A DNA stretch of 64,000 bases from JBMOPD01 sp049323615 (GTDB taxonomy: Bacteria; Bacillota; Desulfotomaculia; Desulfotomaculales; Desulfocucumaceae), in contig JBMOPD010000106.1 of assembly GCA_049323615.1 (NCBI GenBank), positions 47,676 to 111,675 on the forward strand, read 5' to 3'. A program made the translations under genes and the position numbers. A model generated the notes under the pieces. It made no database searches. It saw only the letters and a list, made by a program, of their open reading frames with translations, and was not told the DNA's origin. Positions 51,762 to 60,876 of this stretch are shown one piece after another (the stretch's first letter is position 1; each line of letters starts with the position of its first letter).

Positions 51762-54002
51762 ATGTTAGAAGGACCGATACTGGTAAGAGAAATTGAAATA
51801 GCCGGCCGCAGCATGTTCCTGGAGACGGGCCGCGTGGCCAAGCAAGCCAACGGCGCCGTACTGGTAAGGTATGGCGATACCGTGGTACTGGTAACCGCCA
51901 CCATGGCTAAAAATAAAAGGGAAGGCATTGATTTTTTCCCTCTCACGGTGGATTATGAGGAAAGGCTCTACGCGGTGGGCAAGATACCGGGAGGCTTCAT
52001 CAAAAGGGAAGGAAGGCCCAGTGAAAAGGCGGTTCTGTCCGGCAGGCTGATTGACCGCCCGATCAGGCCGCTGTTCCCGAAGGGCTTCAGGAACGAGGTA
52101 CAGGTAATCGCCACCGTTATGTCGGTTGACCAGGACAACGCCCCCGAAATCGCCGCCATGGTGGGCGCATCGGCCGCCCTGCACATCAGCGACATACCCT
52201 TTGCCGGGCCCATCGGAGGGGTCATTGTAGGGCGCGTGGACGGCAGGCTGGTAATCAACCCCACCTTAAGCGAAAGCGAAAAAAGCGACCTGCACCTGGT
52301 GGTGGCAGGGACGGCGGAAGCTGTTATGATGGTGGAGGCCGGCGCTAAAGAGGTGCCTGAGAAGATAGTGCTGGAGGCCATCTCCTTTGGGCATAAAAAA
52401 GTCAGGGAAATTGTGGGCTTTATTGAAAAATTCAGGGAAGAAGCGCTGGCCATGGGACTGGCCAGGGAGAAAATAACACCCGAAATTGCCGCCGTGGAAC
52501 CCGAGGTGGAGGAAGCGGTGCTGCCCGTCGCCCTGGAAAAAATGGCCCGGGCGGTCAGGCGCTGTGTTGAGGAAAAGATGGGCAAAAAACAGAGGGAGGC
52601 CTTCCTTGACCAGACGAAGGAAGAAATTCTCCTGCAGTTTGCCGAGACCTTCCCGGAGCAGGGGCCGTCCGTAATGGATGTCATTGACTCGGCCGAGAAA
52701 AAATCAATGCGTGAAATGATTCTTAACGATAAAATACGTATTGACGGCCGCACTACCACCGAGGTAAGGCCGATCACGGTGGAAGTGGGCTTCCTGCCCA
52801 GGACTCACGGGTCAGGGCTGTTTACCAGGGGGCAGACCCAGGTGCTGTCGGTGGTTACCCTGGGGGCCATTTCCGACGAACAGCGCCTGGACGGCCTTGG
52901 TATTGAGGAAACTAAAAGGTTTATGCACCACTACAATTTTCCCCCGTTCAGCACCGGGGAGACAAAGCCCATGCGTTCGCCCGGCAGGCGGGAAATAGGC
53001 CACGGGGCTCTGGCCGAGAGAGCGCTGGAGGCGGTGGTGCCGCCGGAGGAAACCTTCCCGTACACCATCAGGATAGTGTCAGAGGTGCTGGAATCCAACG
53101 GTTCCACCTCCATGGGCAGCGTTTGCGGCAGCTGCCTGGCCCTTATGGACGCCGGGGTGCCCATCAAGGCGCCGGTGGCCGGGGCGGCCATGGGCTTGAT
53201 CAAGGAGGGCGACCAGATAGCCGTCCTGACGGATATTCAGGGGATTGAGGATCACCTGGGCGATATGGACTTTAAGGTGGCCGGCACCCCCAGCGGTGTT
53301 ACCGCGCTCCAGATGGACATCAAGGTGGCCGGGGTCACACCCGAAATTCTCGAAAGGGCGGTGGCCCAGGCCACCGAGGCCAGAATGCACATCCTGGGCA
53401 AAATGACCGAAGTGATAGCCAGGCCCAGGGAGGAGCTGTCACCTTACGCCCCCAGGATAATACACACCAGTATAGACCCCGACAAGATAAGGGATGTCAT
53501 CGGTCCCGGCGGAAAGATAATCAAGAAGATTGTCGAGGAGACCGGGGTGGAGATCGACATTGAGGACGACGGGCGTGTATTTATCGCCGCCGTGGACCCC
53601 GAGGCCGGGAAAAGGGCGCTGGCCATTATCGAGGGGATAACCAAGGAGGTCCAGGTGGGTGAAATATACAACGGCAAAGTGACCAGGGTGACTGACTTCG
53701 GCTGCTTTGTGGAGATAATTCCGGGGGTTATGGGGCTGCCGGGCAAGGAAGGCCTGGTGCACATATCCCAATTGGCCCACCACCGGGTGGCCAGGACCGA
53801 GGATATTGTCAAGGAAGGGGATTCCATCCTTGTCAAGGCCACCGGTTACGACAACCAGGGCCGCCTGAAGCTCTCCCGCAAGGAGGCCGTTCCGCCGGAG
53901 CCCGGTGAACTGGAGGCGGTGGGGGGACAGGGCGGCCCACCCAGGAGAGAACGGGATAACCGTCCTCCGCGGGGTGGCCACGGCAGGCGCAACGCCCACT
54001 GA
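51762..54002 (+). CDS. pnp: Polynucleotide phosphorylase
   Basis: PNPase (746 aa) is a 3'-5' phosphorolytic exoribonuclease. Two RNase PH-like domains (TVVLVTATM... and RTHGSGLFTRGQTQVLS), a linking helical domain, a KH domain (VIGPGGKIIKKIVEETGVEIDIED) and an S1 domain (GEIYNGKVTRVTDFGCFVEI) are in the normal order. It ends in a Gly/Arg-rich tail. ATG 51762 follows GGGAGG; an in-frame start at 51744 precedes that site. Confidence 0.96.
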   Translation: MLEGPILVREIEIAGRSMFLETGRVAKQANGAVLVRYGDTVVLVTATMAKNKREGIDFFPLTVDYEERLYAVGKIPGGFIKREGRPSEKAVLSGRLIDRPIRPLFPKGFRNEVQVIATVMSVDQDNAPEIAAMVGASAALHISDIPFAGPIGGVIVGRVDGRLVINPTLSESEKSDLHLVVAGTAEAVMMVEAGAKEVPEKIVLEAISFGHKKVREIVGFIEKFREEALAMGLAREKITPEIAAVEPEVEEAVLPVALEKMARAVRRCVEEKMGKKQREAFLDQTKEEILLQFAETFPEQGPSVMDVIDSAEKKSMREMILNDKIRIDGRTTTEVRPITVEVGFLPRTHGSGLFTRGQTQVLSVVTLGAISDEQRLDGLGIEETKRFMHHYNFPPFSTGETKPMRSPGRREIGHGALAERALEAVVPPEETFPYTIRIVSEVLESNGSTSMGSVCGSCLALMDAGVPIKAPVAGAAMGLIKEGDQIAVLTDIQGIEDHLGDMDFKVAGTPSGVTALQMDIKVAGVTPEILERAVAQATEARMHILGKMTEVIARPREELSPYAPRIIHTSIDPDKIRDVIGPGGKIIKKIVEETGVEIDIEDDGRVFIAAVDPEAGKRALAIIEGITKEVQVGEIYNGKVTRVTDFGCFVEIIPGVMGLPGKEGLVHISQLAHHRVARTEDIVKEGDSILVKATGYDNQGRLKLSRKEAVPPEPGELEAVGGQGGPPRRERDNRPPRGGHGRRNAH

Positions 54003-54021
54003 TAAAAGCCTTAAAAGACAT

Positions 54022-54059
54022 AAAAGACAGAGAGCTTACTTGAGTTCTCTGTCTTTTTA
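54022..54059 (+). terminator. Intrinsic terminator after pnp
   Basis: AAAGACAGAGA pairs with TCTCTGTCTTT around a 12-nt loop and runs into T residues. Confidence 0.88.
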
Positions 54060-54216
54060 TTTCCAGGCCTCCATGCCGCAATAAATTTAATTTAGCCACA
54101 GAGATAATGAAAACAACTTATGAAATTAAACAGTAGGTTCTGGGAAAGCCAGTTGTTTGACCGACTATTTAGCTTGCTCTGTTGGAAAAACGGTAACTTA
54201 TTCTGACCTAACTTTA

Positions 54217-54713
54217 TAGCCATATTCGATAATTAAAGAATTTCTCTCACTGGGCAAGAACAAGTCAGTTGATTTAGAGGTACAAAACCTTAATTCGATA
54301 GTCAAGGCACTGTCTCCGCTAATAACAGCCAACGCCACCAATTCAAACATAGACGTTATACTGAAACTCGGGGATATACCCGTTCTGTTGTTGAACGAGA
54401 AAGAAATACGCCAGCTTATCCTCAATCTCGTTCGCAATGGGCTGGAAGCAATGGAACACGGTGGAAGACTGACTATAAGAACATTAACGGACGGTGATGA
54501 AGTGGTTTTGTTGGTACGGGATGAGGTAGGGGTATCAAACCCGACCTGCTAGACAAGATTGGAACTCCTTTCTTCACCACCAAAGAGCAGGGAACTGGCC
54601 TGGGGCTGGCTGTATGTTATGGCATTGCTGCAAGGCATAATGCCACCATTAAATTCGCAACAGGTTCCACGGGGACGACTTTTTTGGTACGTTTTAAGCT
54701 GTTACAGAATTAG
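54217..54713 (+). pseudogene. Remnant of a sensor histidine kinase (ATPase domain)
   Basis: Reading from about 54217, the frame gives IIKEFLSLGKNKSVDLEVQ..., then LNEKEIRQLILNLVRNGLEAMEHGG (N box) and VRDEVG, after which it hits a stop. Shifting by one base at about 54525 restores DEGRGIKPDLLDKIGTPFFTTK, GTGLGLAVCYGIA and a natural end at 54713. So one G has been lost from the G1 box, and the sensor region and phospho-accepting His region are missing. It resembles sporulation/PAS-type kinases of Firmicutes. It fills most of the 724-bp gap between pnp and the next gene. Confidence 0.8.
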
Positions 54714-54726
54714 CCGCAGCCCGGTT

Positions 54727-56028
54727 TTATTTTAACTTTCCCCAAACTACCAACCTGAGCAGGTACGGGTTTTGGGGCAGGTACCTCAGGGAAAGTTCTT
54801 CGTACCGGTGGTTAATTTCAGCCAACTGGACCCCTCCCTGATTCATCTGCCACAGGGCAATATCCCATAGCTCCTGTTTTTCCACCTGTGATTGGTGGGG
54901 TTGAGAAAAGAAAGAGACTTTTTCTATCTCCAGCCTGTAGGGAGCAGTTAGCGCTCCGCTTCCCTGTACGCAGGGTTCGGCCGGAATTGAGACAAGAGGG
55001 TAACGAAAAACCGGGGAAACCTTTATGTAAGGTACAAAGGACACCACAGGGATAGGCCCGGGGAAGGGATTTATAAATTCCAGCGTTTCCTCCCATTTTA
55101 GATTATTGGGCATCTCTTTAAGGTGGATATTCAAAGGGTATTTGCCGGGGAGTTCCAAACCGTGAAAGCTACTGATACTGCCGGCCAGTTTTGGTAGGAA
55201 ATTTTCGGTTAGACCTATACATAGGCCCGGCTCTTCTTGAACGAGAATAATAGCCTCTCCCCGACCGGCCCAGCAGCTGCCGCCAAGCAGGTGTGAAGCA
55301 AGATTGGACTGCCATGTCAACAATGGGTTTATTTCTACTGTACTAATGGTGGTAAGGGTGCCGTCGCCCTTTAAAAAATAAAAAGGAACCGTAACCGAGC
55401 AATCCCCAAAAGAGTTTCTTAACCAGGACAGAAAAGACTCAACCGGCCCTGAAAGAAATAAATTGATTAAAAGGACGTTCTCTCTTAAAAGAAAGTTTGG
55501 AGTGTTATAGTTGTAAGAAGGGTAAAAACAGAACCTGCCGGGAAAAAGTTTTTCTCCTTCTTCAATAAGCAGTTTTTCGCATGAAGGGTCGATCAGGGAA
55601 AAGGTACTGTTTATAGCGACGCTTTTCACCGAAAGGCCGGATAAAGATGAAAGGGCTTTGCTTATTTGTGTTCCGTGTTCAGGGTGGCCCGGTAATGGTA
55701 GATGAAAATATTTTAGTTTTAAGGCGCTGTCACGGAGCAGGTGAGTGACCGGGGGGAATTCAAAGGAAGCGGGAGTAACTCTGAGGTATCCGAAGAGGCA
55801 GTCTTCCTGCAGCTTTTGGGGGAGTAATGCTGTCAGGTCAGCCACAACTATTACGTTCTTAATATTAAATGGGGAAAGACTGTTTCCCGCCAAAAACCTT
55901 TTTATAATTTCTTTCAGGTCCTGCCGGGATGCCAAAGAAAATTGTTCTGCCGCCAGAACAATTTTTTCCTGGCCAAAAACAAGCCCCACATTCTCTTCCT
56001 GCCAGATTAAAACAAGGTTGCCTCTCAT
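54727..56028 (-). CDS. Degenerate hydantoinase/oxoprolinase-like protein
   Basis: This 433-aa protein aligns in order with the hydantoinase at 61968, although similarity is low. VKSVAINSTFSLIDPSCEKLL matches VDAVAVTSVFSPITADHEKRA, PNFLLRENVLLINLFLSGPV matches the ERENATILNAALSEV region, and a DGTLTTISTVEINPLLTWQS segment matches DGTLMSIDYALRYPILTVAC. However, the DVGGTNTD loop is replaced by IWQEENVGL and the second DVGGTTSD loop by VQEEPGLCIG, so it cannot bind nucleotide or metal normally. The C-terminal ~90 residues are missing or changed. It is probably a pseudoenzyme subunit. It is the third gene of the minus-strand set, with GGGGG before ATG 56028. Confidence 0.65.
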   Translation of the reverse strand: MRGNLVLIWQEENVGLVFGQEKIVLAAEQFSLASRQDLKEIIKRFLAGNSLSPFNIKNVIVVADLTALLPQKLQEDCLFGYLRVTPASFEFPPVTHLLRDSALKLKYFHLPLPGHPEHGTQISKALSSLSGLSVKSVAINSTFSLIDPSCEKLLIEEGEKLFPGRFCFYPSYNYNTPNFLLRENVLLINLFLSGPVESFLSWLRNSFGDCSVTVPFYFLKGDGTLTTISTVEINPLLTWQSNLASHLLGGSCWAGRGEAIILVQEEPGLCIGLTENFLPKLAGSISSFHGLELPGKYPLNIHLKEMPNNLKWEETLEFINPFPGPIPVVSFVPYIKVSPVFRYPLVSIPAEPCVQGSGALTAPYRLEIEKVSFFSQPHQSQVEKQELWDIALWQMNQGGVQLAEINHRYEELSLRYLPQNPYLLRLVVWGKLK

Positions 56029-56119
56029 TTTTTTGCCCCCACACTGACTTCAGTAGAGTCCGGTTCATTACGCGTTCCTTAAGGAATATTGAGCCGCTAC
56101 CGGCATACCGGCCGTTTTA

Positions 56120-57235
56120 TCAGGCGCCGGAGTGATTGTAATAATATGAGAAATAAAGCTTTTCCAGCGGTTCATATCCGGACTTGTAGCCAAAACATTG
56201 CGGCCCGACTACATTGAGGTTCTTTTTTGTCTTCAGCAGCAATGGGGCCGGGGTGCCGATCACGGATACCTCCATACCCGGAACAAGATCATAATCATTA
56301 ACCGGCTTGAGCGTCTCGAGGTTAATAATTGAAATCAGGTCCGGCACCATTGCTGCAACCCGGTTTTGACGGTAGGCGATAAGATTCTCGTTTTGCATTA
56401 AAATCCTGAACACTTCGTTTGCGTAGTAACCGCTTCCTTTAATAGTGATAGCCCGCCAGCTCAGTGCCTCCACCTTTCCCCTTTCTTTTATCGAGCCGGT
56501 GAACAACTCTATACAACTGCCGTATAGAGAGTTTTTGGTGACGAGGATCAGATCTTCCAGCATTTTTGAGTATGATCCGGGGTTCAAAAAGACACGCCCT
56601 ATTTCGGCGGCAAAAGAAATTGTCCGGGGAATCAGGATACGTTTTAAAACGCTGCCTTTGTGGGGGAATCCGGCAAAAAACCCTACTCCGCCACCTTCGC
56701 TTACTACCAGGCGGGTCTTCAATTCCAACAGGAAATTATCTTTTTCAAAAAAATCGTAGCTTTGTCCCCGCCCATCGATCATTGCCATCGGTGTACCAGA
56801 GATCTGGGCAAAGTTAAAGGCAGTCATTTGCAGTTCCGGGAACGCGCGTCCCATAGCATCCGCGTCTATGAGGGGAAGTTGGATTTTACTGGCAACTAAG
56901 AGAGGGTAAAGGATGTTCACCCCGGCGCCCTCTACTGTCATAAGCCCCTTAAACCTCCGGCCCGTCAAGAACTCAAGCTGTTCTATAGCGTTAATCCCCT
57001 CCTGTCCCGTAGGGAAATGTTCTTCCATTAGTTCCGGTGAGCCCATCATAGCCACCGCTGCATATAATTCTTCCGGCTCAAGCTCTTCAAGCCCAATTAA
57101 ATGTATAACCTGCTTCCTGGCAAGAAGTTCTTTCAGGAGGAAAGTGAGAATTTTAGATTCACCCCCACCTCCTGATCCTAGAAAAACACCACCTAAATGA
57201 AGGGGCTGTATCCAGTCCTGGTCAATAATCTGCAT
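56120..57235 (-). CDS. DUF917 (S-methyl-thiohydantoin desulfurase-like) protein, copy A
   Basis: This 371-aa protein belongs to the DUF917 family (PF06032; from memory linked to S-methyl-thiohydantoin desulfurization). LGSGGGGES near the N-terminus and LPLIDADAMGRAFPELQM in the middle match copy B at 60877, and GSGYYANEVFRILMQNENLIA and VPDLISIINLETLKPV in the second half align too. Residues changed from copy B include GGDP to GGES and IEAGGINS to VEGAGVNI, so activity or specificity may differ. GAGAGG precedes ATG 57235. It starts 29 bp after the sigma-54 activator, likely in one transcript. Confidence 0.85.
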   Translation of the reverse strand: MQIIDQDWIQPLHLGGVFLGSGGGGESKILTFLLKELLARKQVIHLIGLEELEPEELYAAVAMMGSPELMEEHFPTGQEGINAIEQLEFLTGRRFKGLMTVEGAGVNILYPLLVASKIQLPLIDADAMGRAFPELQMTAFNFAQISGTPMAMIDGRGQSYDFFEKDNFLLELKTRLVVSEGGGVGFFAGFPHKGSVLKRILIPRTISFAAEIGRVFLNPGSYSKMLEDLILVTKNSLYGSCIELFTGSIKERGKVEALSWRAITIKGSGYYANEVFRILMQNENLIAYRQNRVAAMVPDLISIINLETLKPVNDYDLVPGMEVSVIGTPAPLLLKTKKNLNVVGPQCFGYKSGYEPLEKLYFSYYYNHSGA

Positions 57236-57264
57236 TTTTGTTTTCCTCTCCTGTACTCCATTTG

Positions 57265-58977
57265 TTAAAGTTTGTTCCTCTTAATCCACCTGTATAAGGT
57301 CGCCAGGCTAATACCCAGGTATTGAGCCAAATCTTTTTTTCCCTCGGTAGTGTTTCCAAAGCGGGTTAGAAGTTCGGCCAATTCATCGCGGCTGGGCTTG
57401 AAAGTGCTGCCCTTTCCCTTCTCTTGTTGAGTCTCATGTGTATAAAGGTGGCGGATTTGGAGGGGCAGACTTTCTACAACTATTTCTTCTTTGTCGTCTA
57501 TGGTGATACTGTACTCCACCACATTTTCCAGTTCCCGGACGTTGCCGGGCCAGGAGTAGGACTTTAAAAGCGCCAAAGCATCATAGGAAAAGGTTTTAAA
57601 TTCTTTATTTAGAAGTATGCAATACTTTCTTACGTAGTAGTTAAGTAAGAGTTCAATGTCTCCGGGCCTGTCCCTTAGTGGCGGAATAGTAATGGGAATG
57701 ACGCTTATACGGTAGAACAGGTCTTCCCGGAAACGGCCGGAATAAATCATGCTTTCCAAATTTTGGTGGGTTGCGGTTATAATACGGACATCAATGGGGA
57801 TCGGGGAGGTTCCCCCTACTCTTTCGATATGTTTTGTCTGTAGTACTCTTAACAGTTTGGCCTGAAGAGACGGTGACATATCTCCTATTTCATCCATAAA
57901 TATGGTCCCCTGGTGCGCAAGTTCCATCTTGCCGGGCTTGCCTCCCCGGCGGGCACCAGTGAATGAACCTTCTTCATATCCGAAAAGTTCACTTTCCAAA
58001 AGGTTTTCCGGGATGGCGGCGCAGTTGATAACTATGAACGGCCCTTCCTTCCTCAAGCTTCTTTGGTGAATGGCCCTGGCAAATATCTCCTTTCCCGTTC
58101 CACTCTCTCCCCGGAGAAGTATAGTGGAGTCTGTAGGAGCAACCTGATTGGCGACAGAAATGACTCTGAGCAACCGGGGGTCTTTGCCTATAATATTCAT
58201 AAAGTCCATGGGCTTTCTTGGAGCCGGAAAATAGCCGTTTTTAATCTTTCTTGTGTCTTTCGTCGTAAATAATGCCCCTCCTAAATATTCCCCGGCAAAG
58301 TATATGGAGCGCAGCTTTACCGTTAAAGGGCCGGGGTCATTCAGGGTAAGACATGATTCTTTCTTCTCCTTAAGTCTATTCGCTGCCTGTACATTGCCGC
58401 TCTCCTGAAAATGTTGGTAAAGGTTTAATTCGCCGGCTATATGATTCTGGAAAACCGGCTCACCATTTTTATTGAAAAGGACAAACCCCTCTTCAAGCAA
58501 TTGTCCGCAGAGTTCGGTGGACTGGCGGAAAAATTCAGTAAGAAGCTGGTTTCTTTCCTGGTTTTCATTTAGTGCCAACAGGCGGGAAAAATCAATGGCC
58601 AGCTTAAGCCAGGAAGGAGAGTCAATGATCGGCGAAGGGCGGTGAAACTGCCATACCAGTCCGATTGGTTCCTCCAAAGTACCGCAGGGAACAAAAAACT
58701 CATGGAACCATGGGCAGGCTTCCAGGTCCGGGCAGGCATGACAAAGGGCATGCTGAGCTTTACTTATGGTTACAGGGTGGGAAAAAGAAAACAGCCTTTT
58801 AATGTGGGCGATGGAAGGAACGGCATTTTTTGCATTCAGGTTTTCAGGACTGTGAATACTGCGGACTTGCGAAGCGTCACACCAAAGGATCTGGCAGTTA
58901 AAGAACGTAGCCAGGTTTTGCAGGGCAGATTCAGTTGTTATTCTATCCATTATGTCAATCACCATGGCCTTTTGCAT
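57265..58977 (-). CDS. Sigma-54-dependent transcriptional activator
   Basis: This is an NtrC-family enhancer-binding protein of 570 aa. The central AAA+ domain has Walker A GESGTGKE (290-297), a GSFTGA loop (337-342; GAFTGA is usual) and Walker B IFMDEIGD (359-366). The C-terminus has a Fis-type helix-turn-helix (KKDLAQYLGISLATLYRWIK). The N-terminal ~250 residues are not a receiver domain: they hold C79-x2-C82-x5-C88-x9-C98 and then a PAS-like stretch, suggesting metal, redox or ligand sensing. The start may be GTG at 58962, since a good -10 (TAAAAT) leaves almost no leader before ATG 58977. It faces the permease operon, whose sigma-54 promoter it probably activates. Confidence 0.9.
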   Translation of the reverse strand: MQKAMVIDIMDRITTESALQNLATFFNCQILWCDASQVRSIHSPENLNAKNAVPSIAHIKRLFSFSHPVTISKAQHALCHACPDLEACPWFHEFFVPCGTLEEPIGLVWQFHRPSPIIDSPSWLKLAIDFSRLLALNENQERNQLLTEFFRQSTELCGQLLEEGFVLFNKNGEPVFQNHIAGELNLYQHFQESGNVQAANRLKEKKESCLTLNDPGPLTVKLRSIYFAGEYLGGALFTTKDTRKIKNGYFPAPRKPMDFMNIIGKDPRLLRVISVANQVAPTDSTILLRGESGTGKEIFARAIHQRSLRKEGPFIVINCAAIPENLLESELFGYEEGSFTGARRGGKPGKMELAHQGTIFMDEIGDMSPSLQAKLLRVLQTKHIERVGGTSPIPIDVRIITATHQNLESMIYSGRFREDLFYRISVIPITIPPLRDRPGDIELLLNYYVRKYCILLNKEFKTFSYDALALLKSYSWPGNVRELENVVEYSITIDDKEEIVVESLPLQIRHLYTHETQQEKGKGSTFKPSRDELAELLTRFGNTTEGKKDLAQYLGISLATLYRWIKRNKL

Positions 58978-59126
58978 TTATCATATTTTAGTCTATCAGC
59001 AAGCAATTGTAAAAACAAGAGAAAACATTAGAAATAATGATAAAAATAAATCCAGTACACGTAAAAATGACTCAGAGCTGTACCCCGGGCTGCTTGGGGA
59101 TAGGTGACTGGAGGCGGTCATGCCGG

Positions 59127-59139
59127 TGTCAGTTTGACA
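59127..59139. promoter_or_regulatory. Candidate enhancer site (TGTCA-N3-TGACA)
   Basis: A perfect 13-bp inverted repeat lies about 90 bp upstream of the sigma-54 promoter, the usual range for activator sites. TGAC-N8-GTCA at 59105-59120 is next to it and may be part of the same site. Confidence 0.45.
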
Positions 59140-59219
59140 AAGCTGCAGAAATATCATTATTTTGCCGCACTAATTAAAGAATTTTTAATATATCAAAAAA
59201 CTTGCCCTGATAAAAATAG

Positions 59220-59235
59220 TGGTACGGTTATTGCT
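59220..59235 (+). promoter_or_regulatory. Sigma-54 promoter of permease-DUF917-hydantoinase operon
   Basis: TGGTACG-N4-TTGCT differs at only one position from the consensus TGGCACG-N4-TTGCW. The invariant GG (59221-59222) and GC (59233-59234) are exactly ten bases apart. Transcription would start near 59246. Confidence 0.72.
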
Positions 59236-59454
59236 ATTTTCATTTGCTACTCCAGTTATCCTCAATTTAAATTTAGAGAAATATACAGAAAATATTGCTT
59301 AGTGCAATTTTTCACACCATCTGGATCCGGAAAGCACTGCTGTATCTATGCCATAAGGCCGGATTTAAAGTCTTTTAGCCGGTTGAAACATATCGTCCCC
59401 GCCGTTGCAGTTGGAGGCGCCAAATTGCTTTCGTTTTCGCTCCCTGGGGAGGTG

Positions 59455-59520
59455 ATGGAACAGGAGGAGCGGAAAAAGAAACAAGAAAAAAAGAAACAGA
59501 AAAGGAGATTGAAATTATGA
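59455..59520 (+). CDS. Possible 21-aa Lys-rich leader peptide
   Basis: ATG 59455 follows GGGGAGGTG and the frame encodes MEQEERKKKQEKKKQKRRLKL, with its stop overlapping the permease ATG (ATGA). Good ribosome site and coupling favour translation, but the A-rich DNA could produce this by chance; the ribosome site of the permease lies inside it. Confidence 0.3.
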   Translation: MEQEERKKKQEKKKQKRRLKL

Positions 59521-60821
59521 GTATGGACAATAATGGACAAAAAGGTGATGTATTTGAAAGGTACGCACTCGAAGCAATTCCGCAGGACATCAGGCAGCCA
59601 TGGTTCAGTATAGCGCTTATCTGGATTGGGGTAATGATTTGTGTACCGTGTTTAATGTTGGGCGGGGCTTTAATAACCGGGTTGTCGTTGGGGAATGCTT
59701 TTCTCGCCGGAGTTATAGGTTACACAATCGTTGTGGCATTTATGAGCTTCCAGGGAATGCAAGGGGCCGACCTGGGAAGGCCTACGGTGGTTAATGCCAG
59801 TTCCGCTTTTGGAGAATCCGGTGCAAGGGTTCTAACCTCACTCGTTCTCGCTATAGGCTGTCTGGGGTGGTTCGGCGTACAGGCCAATGTCTGCGGGGCT
59901 GCCTTCAGCGGTATCATGAATGAATGGGTGGGTTTAAACATACCGGTTTGGGTGTCATCCCTGGTTTGGGGAGTAATAATGCTGGCCACGGCAATAATTG
60001 GATTTAACGCCTTAAAATACTTAAACTACATCGCGGTACCGGCACTTGTTCTATTAGCCATCTACGGAACATATGTGGCCATTGCCAAATTCGGAACTCA
60101 AACGCTTGCCAACTATCAGCCGCCGTCACCTTTCCCCTTTGTACAGGGAATCGCCCTGGCGGTTGGCACATTTGCAGTGGGGGGTGTAATTGCGGCGGAC
60201 TATTCCAGGTACGCCAGAGGGAGAAAAGATGCTGTACTGTCATCGGTTGTCGGTGTGTGGCCGGCCGGGGTGGCACTGCTCTTGATGGGTTCTGTGATGG
60301 CGGTTGTGGCGGGGTCCTATGATATAACGATGGTCTTAACGAAGATGGGTATTCCGGCAGCAGGACTGGTTATTCTTATTCTTGCCACCTGGACAACAAA
60401 TACGGTCAACGCATATTCGGGCGGCCTGGCGATCACAAGTATGTTTAAATTAAGCGACTCCAAAAGGGCTTTGGCCACCGGTGTCGCGGGCGCCCTGGGA
60501 ACCATACTGGCGGTAGCGGGGATCATCGACTATTTTATCAACTATCTCATGTTATTGACATCCGGTATCCCTCCGGTTGCCGGGGTTATGATAGCAGACT
60601 ACTGGATTGTAAGAAAAGGTATTGCTTCAAGGTGGAGCAAGTACCCGGGTGTTAACTGGGGAGGCATTATATCATGGCTGCTGGGGGTTGTTGCCGCCAA
60701 TACCATTAAGGCCGGCGTAGCGCCGGTAACCGGTATAATAGTTTCCATGCTTTGTTACCTGGTAATCGCCATGGTATTAAGGAAACAGGTTTCCCCGGCG
60801 GTGGAAGGAAAAGATATCTAA
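59517..60821 (+). CDS. NCS1-family (cytosine/allantoin/hydantoin-type) permease
   Basis: This 434-aa transporter has about 12 hydrophobic segments and is closest in pattern to CodB-like NCS1 permeases: MGVMICVPCLMLGGAL-type first span, FGESGARVLTSLVLAIGCLGWFGVQANVCG, and ADYSRYARGRKDAV. NCS1 members carry nucleobases, allantoin or hydantoins; downstream hydantoinase and DUF917 genes make a hydantoin-like ring the likely cargo. AAGGAGA precedes ATG 59517. It is the first structural gene after the sigma-54 promoter. Confidence 0.87.
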   Translation: MSMDNNGQKGDVFERYALEAIPQDIRQPWFSIALIWIGVMICVPCLMLGGALITGLSLGNAFLAGVIGYTIVVAFMSFQGMQGADLGRPTVVNASSAFGESGARVLTSLVLAIGCLGWFGVQANVCGAAFSGIMNEWVGLNIPVWVSSLVWGVIMLATAIIGFNALKYLNYIAVPALVLLAIYGTYVAIAKFGTQTLANYQPPSPFPFVQGIALAVGTFAVGGVIAADYSRYARGRKDAVLSSVVGVWPAGVALLLMGSVMAVVAGSYDITMVLTKMGIPAAGLVILILATWTTNTVNAYSGGLAITSMFKLSDSKRALATGVAGALGTILAVAGIIDYFINYLMLLTSGIPPVAGVMIADYWIVRKGIASRWSKYPGVNWGGIISWLLGVVAANTIKAGVAPVTGIIVSMLCYLVIAMVLRKQVSPAVEGKDI

Positions 60822-60876
60822 GGGTAAAAGCCACTAAAACATAAATACACAGCATAAAGGAGGATGAGGAGAAGGA

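Larger units (their letters stand above)
58978..59516. other. 539-bp divergent control region
   Basis: No convincing long gene is seen; the open frame over 59104-59520 has no family features. The region holds the regulator's own sigma-A-type promoter (minus strand, TTACAA-16-TAAAAT at about 59006-58984), a TGTCA-GTT-TGACA palindrome, the sigma-54 promoter of the permease operon and a ~270-nt leader with a possible 21-aa Lys-rich peptide. Confidence 0.55.

Noticed and set aside
59104..59520. 138-codon frame upstream of the permease
   Set aside because: It spans the activator site, the sigma-54 promoter and the leader; composition is not protein-like except for the last 21 codons.
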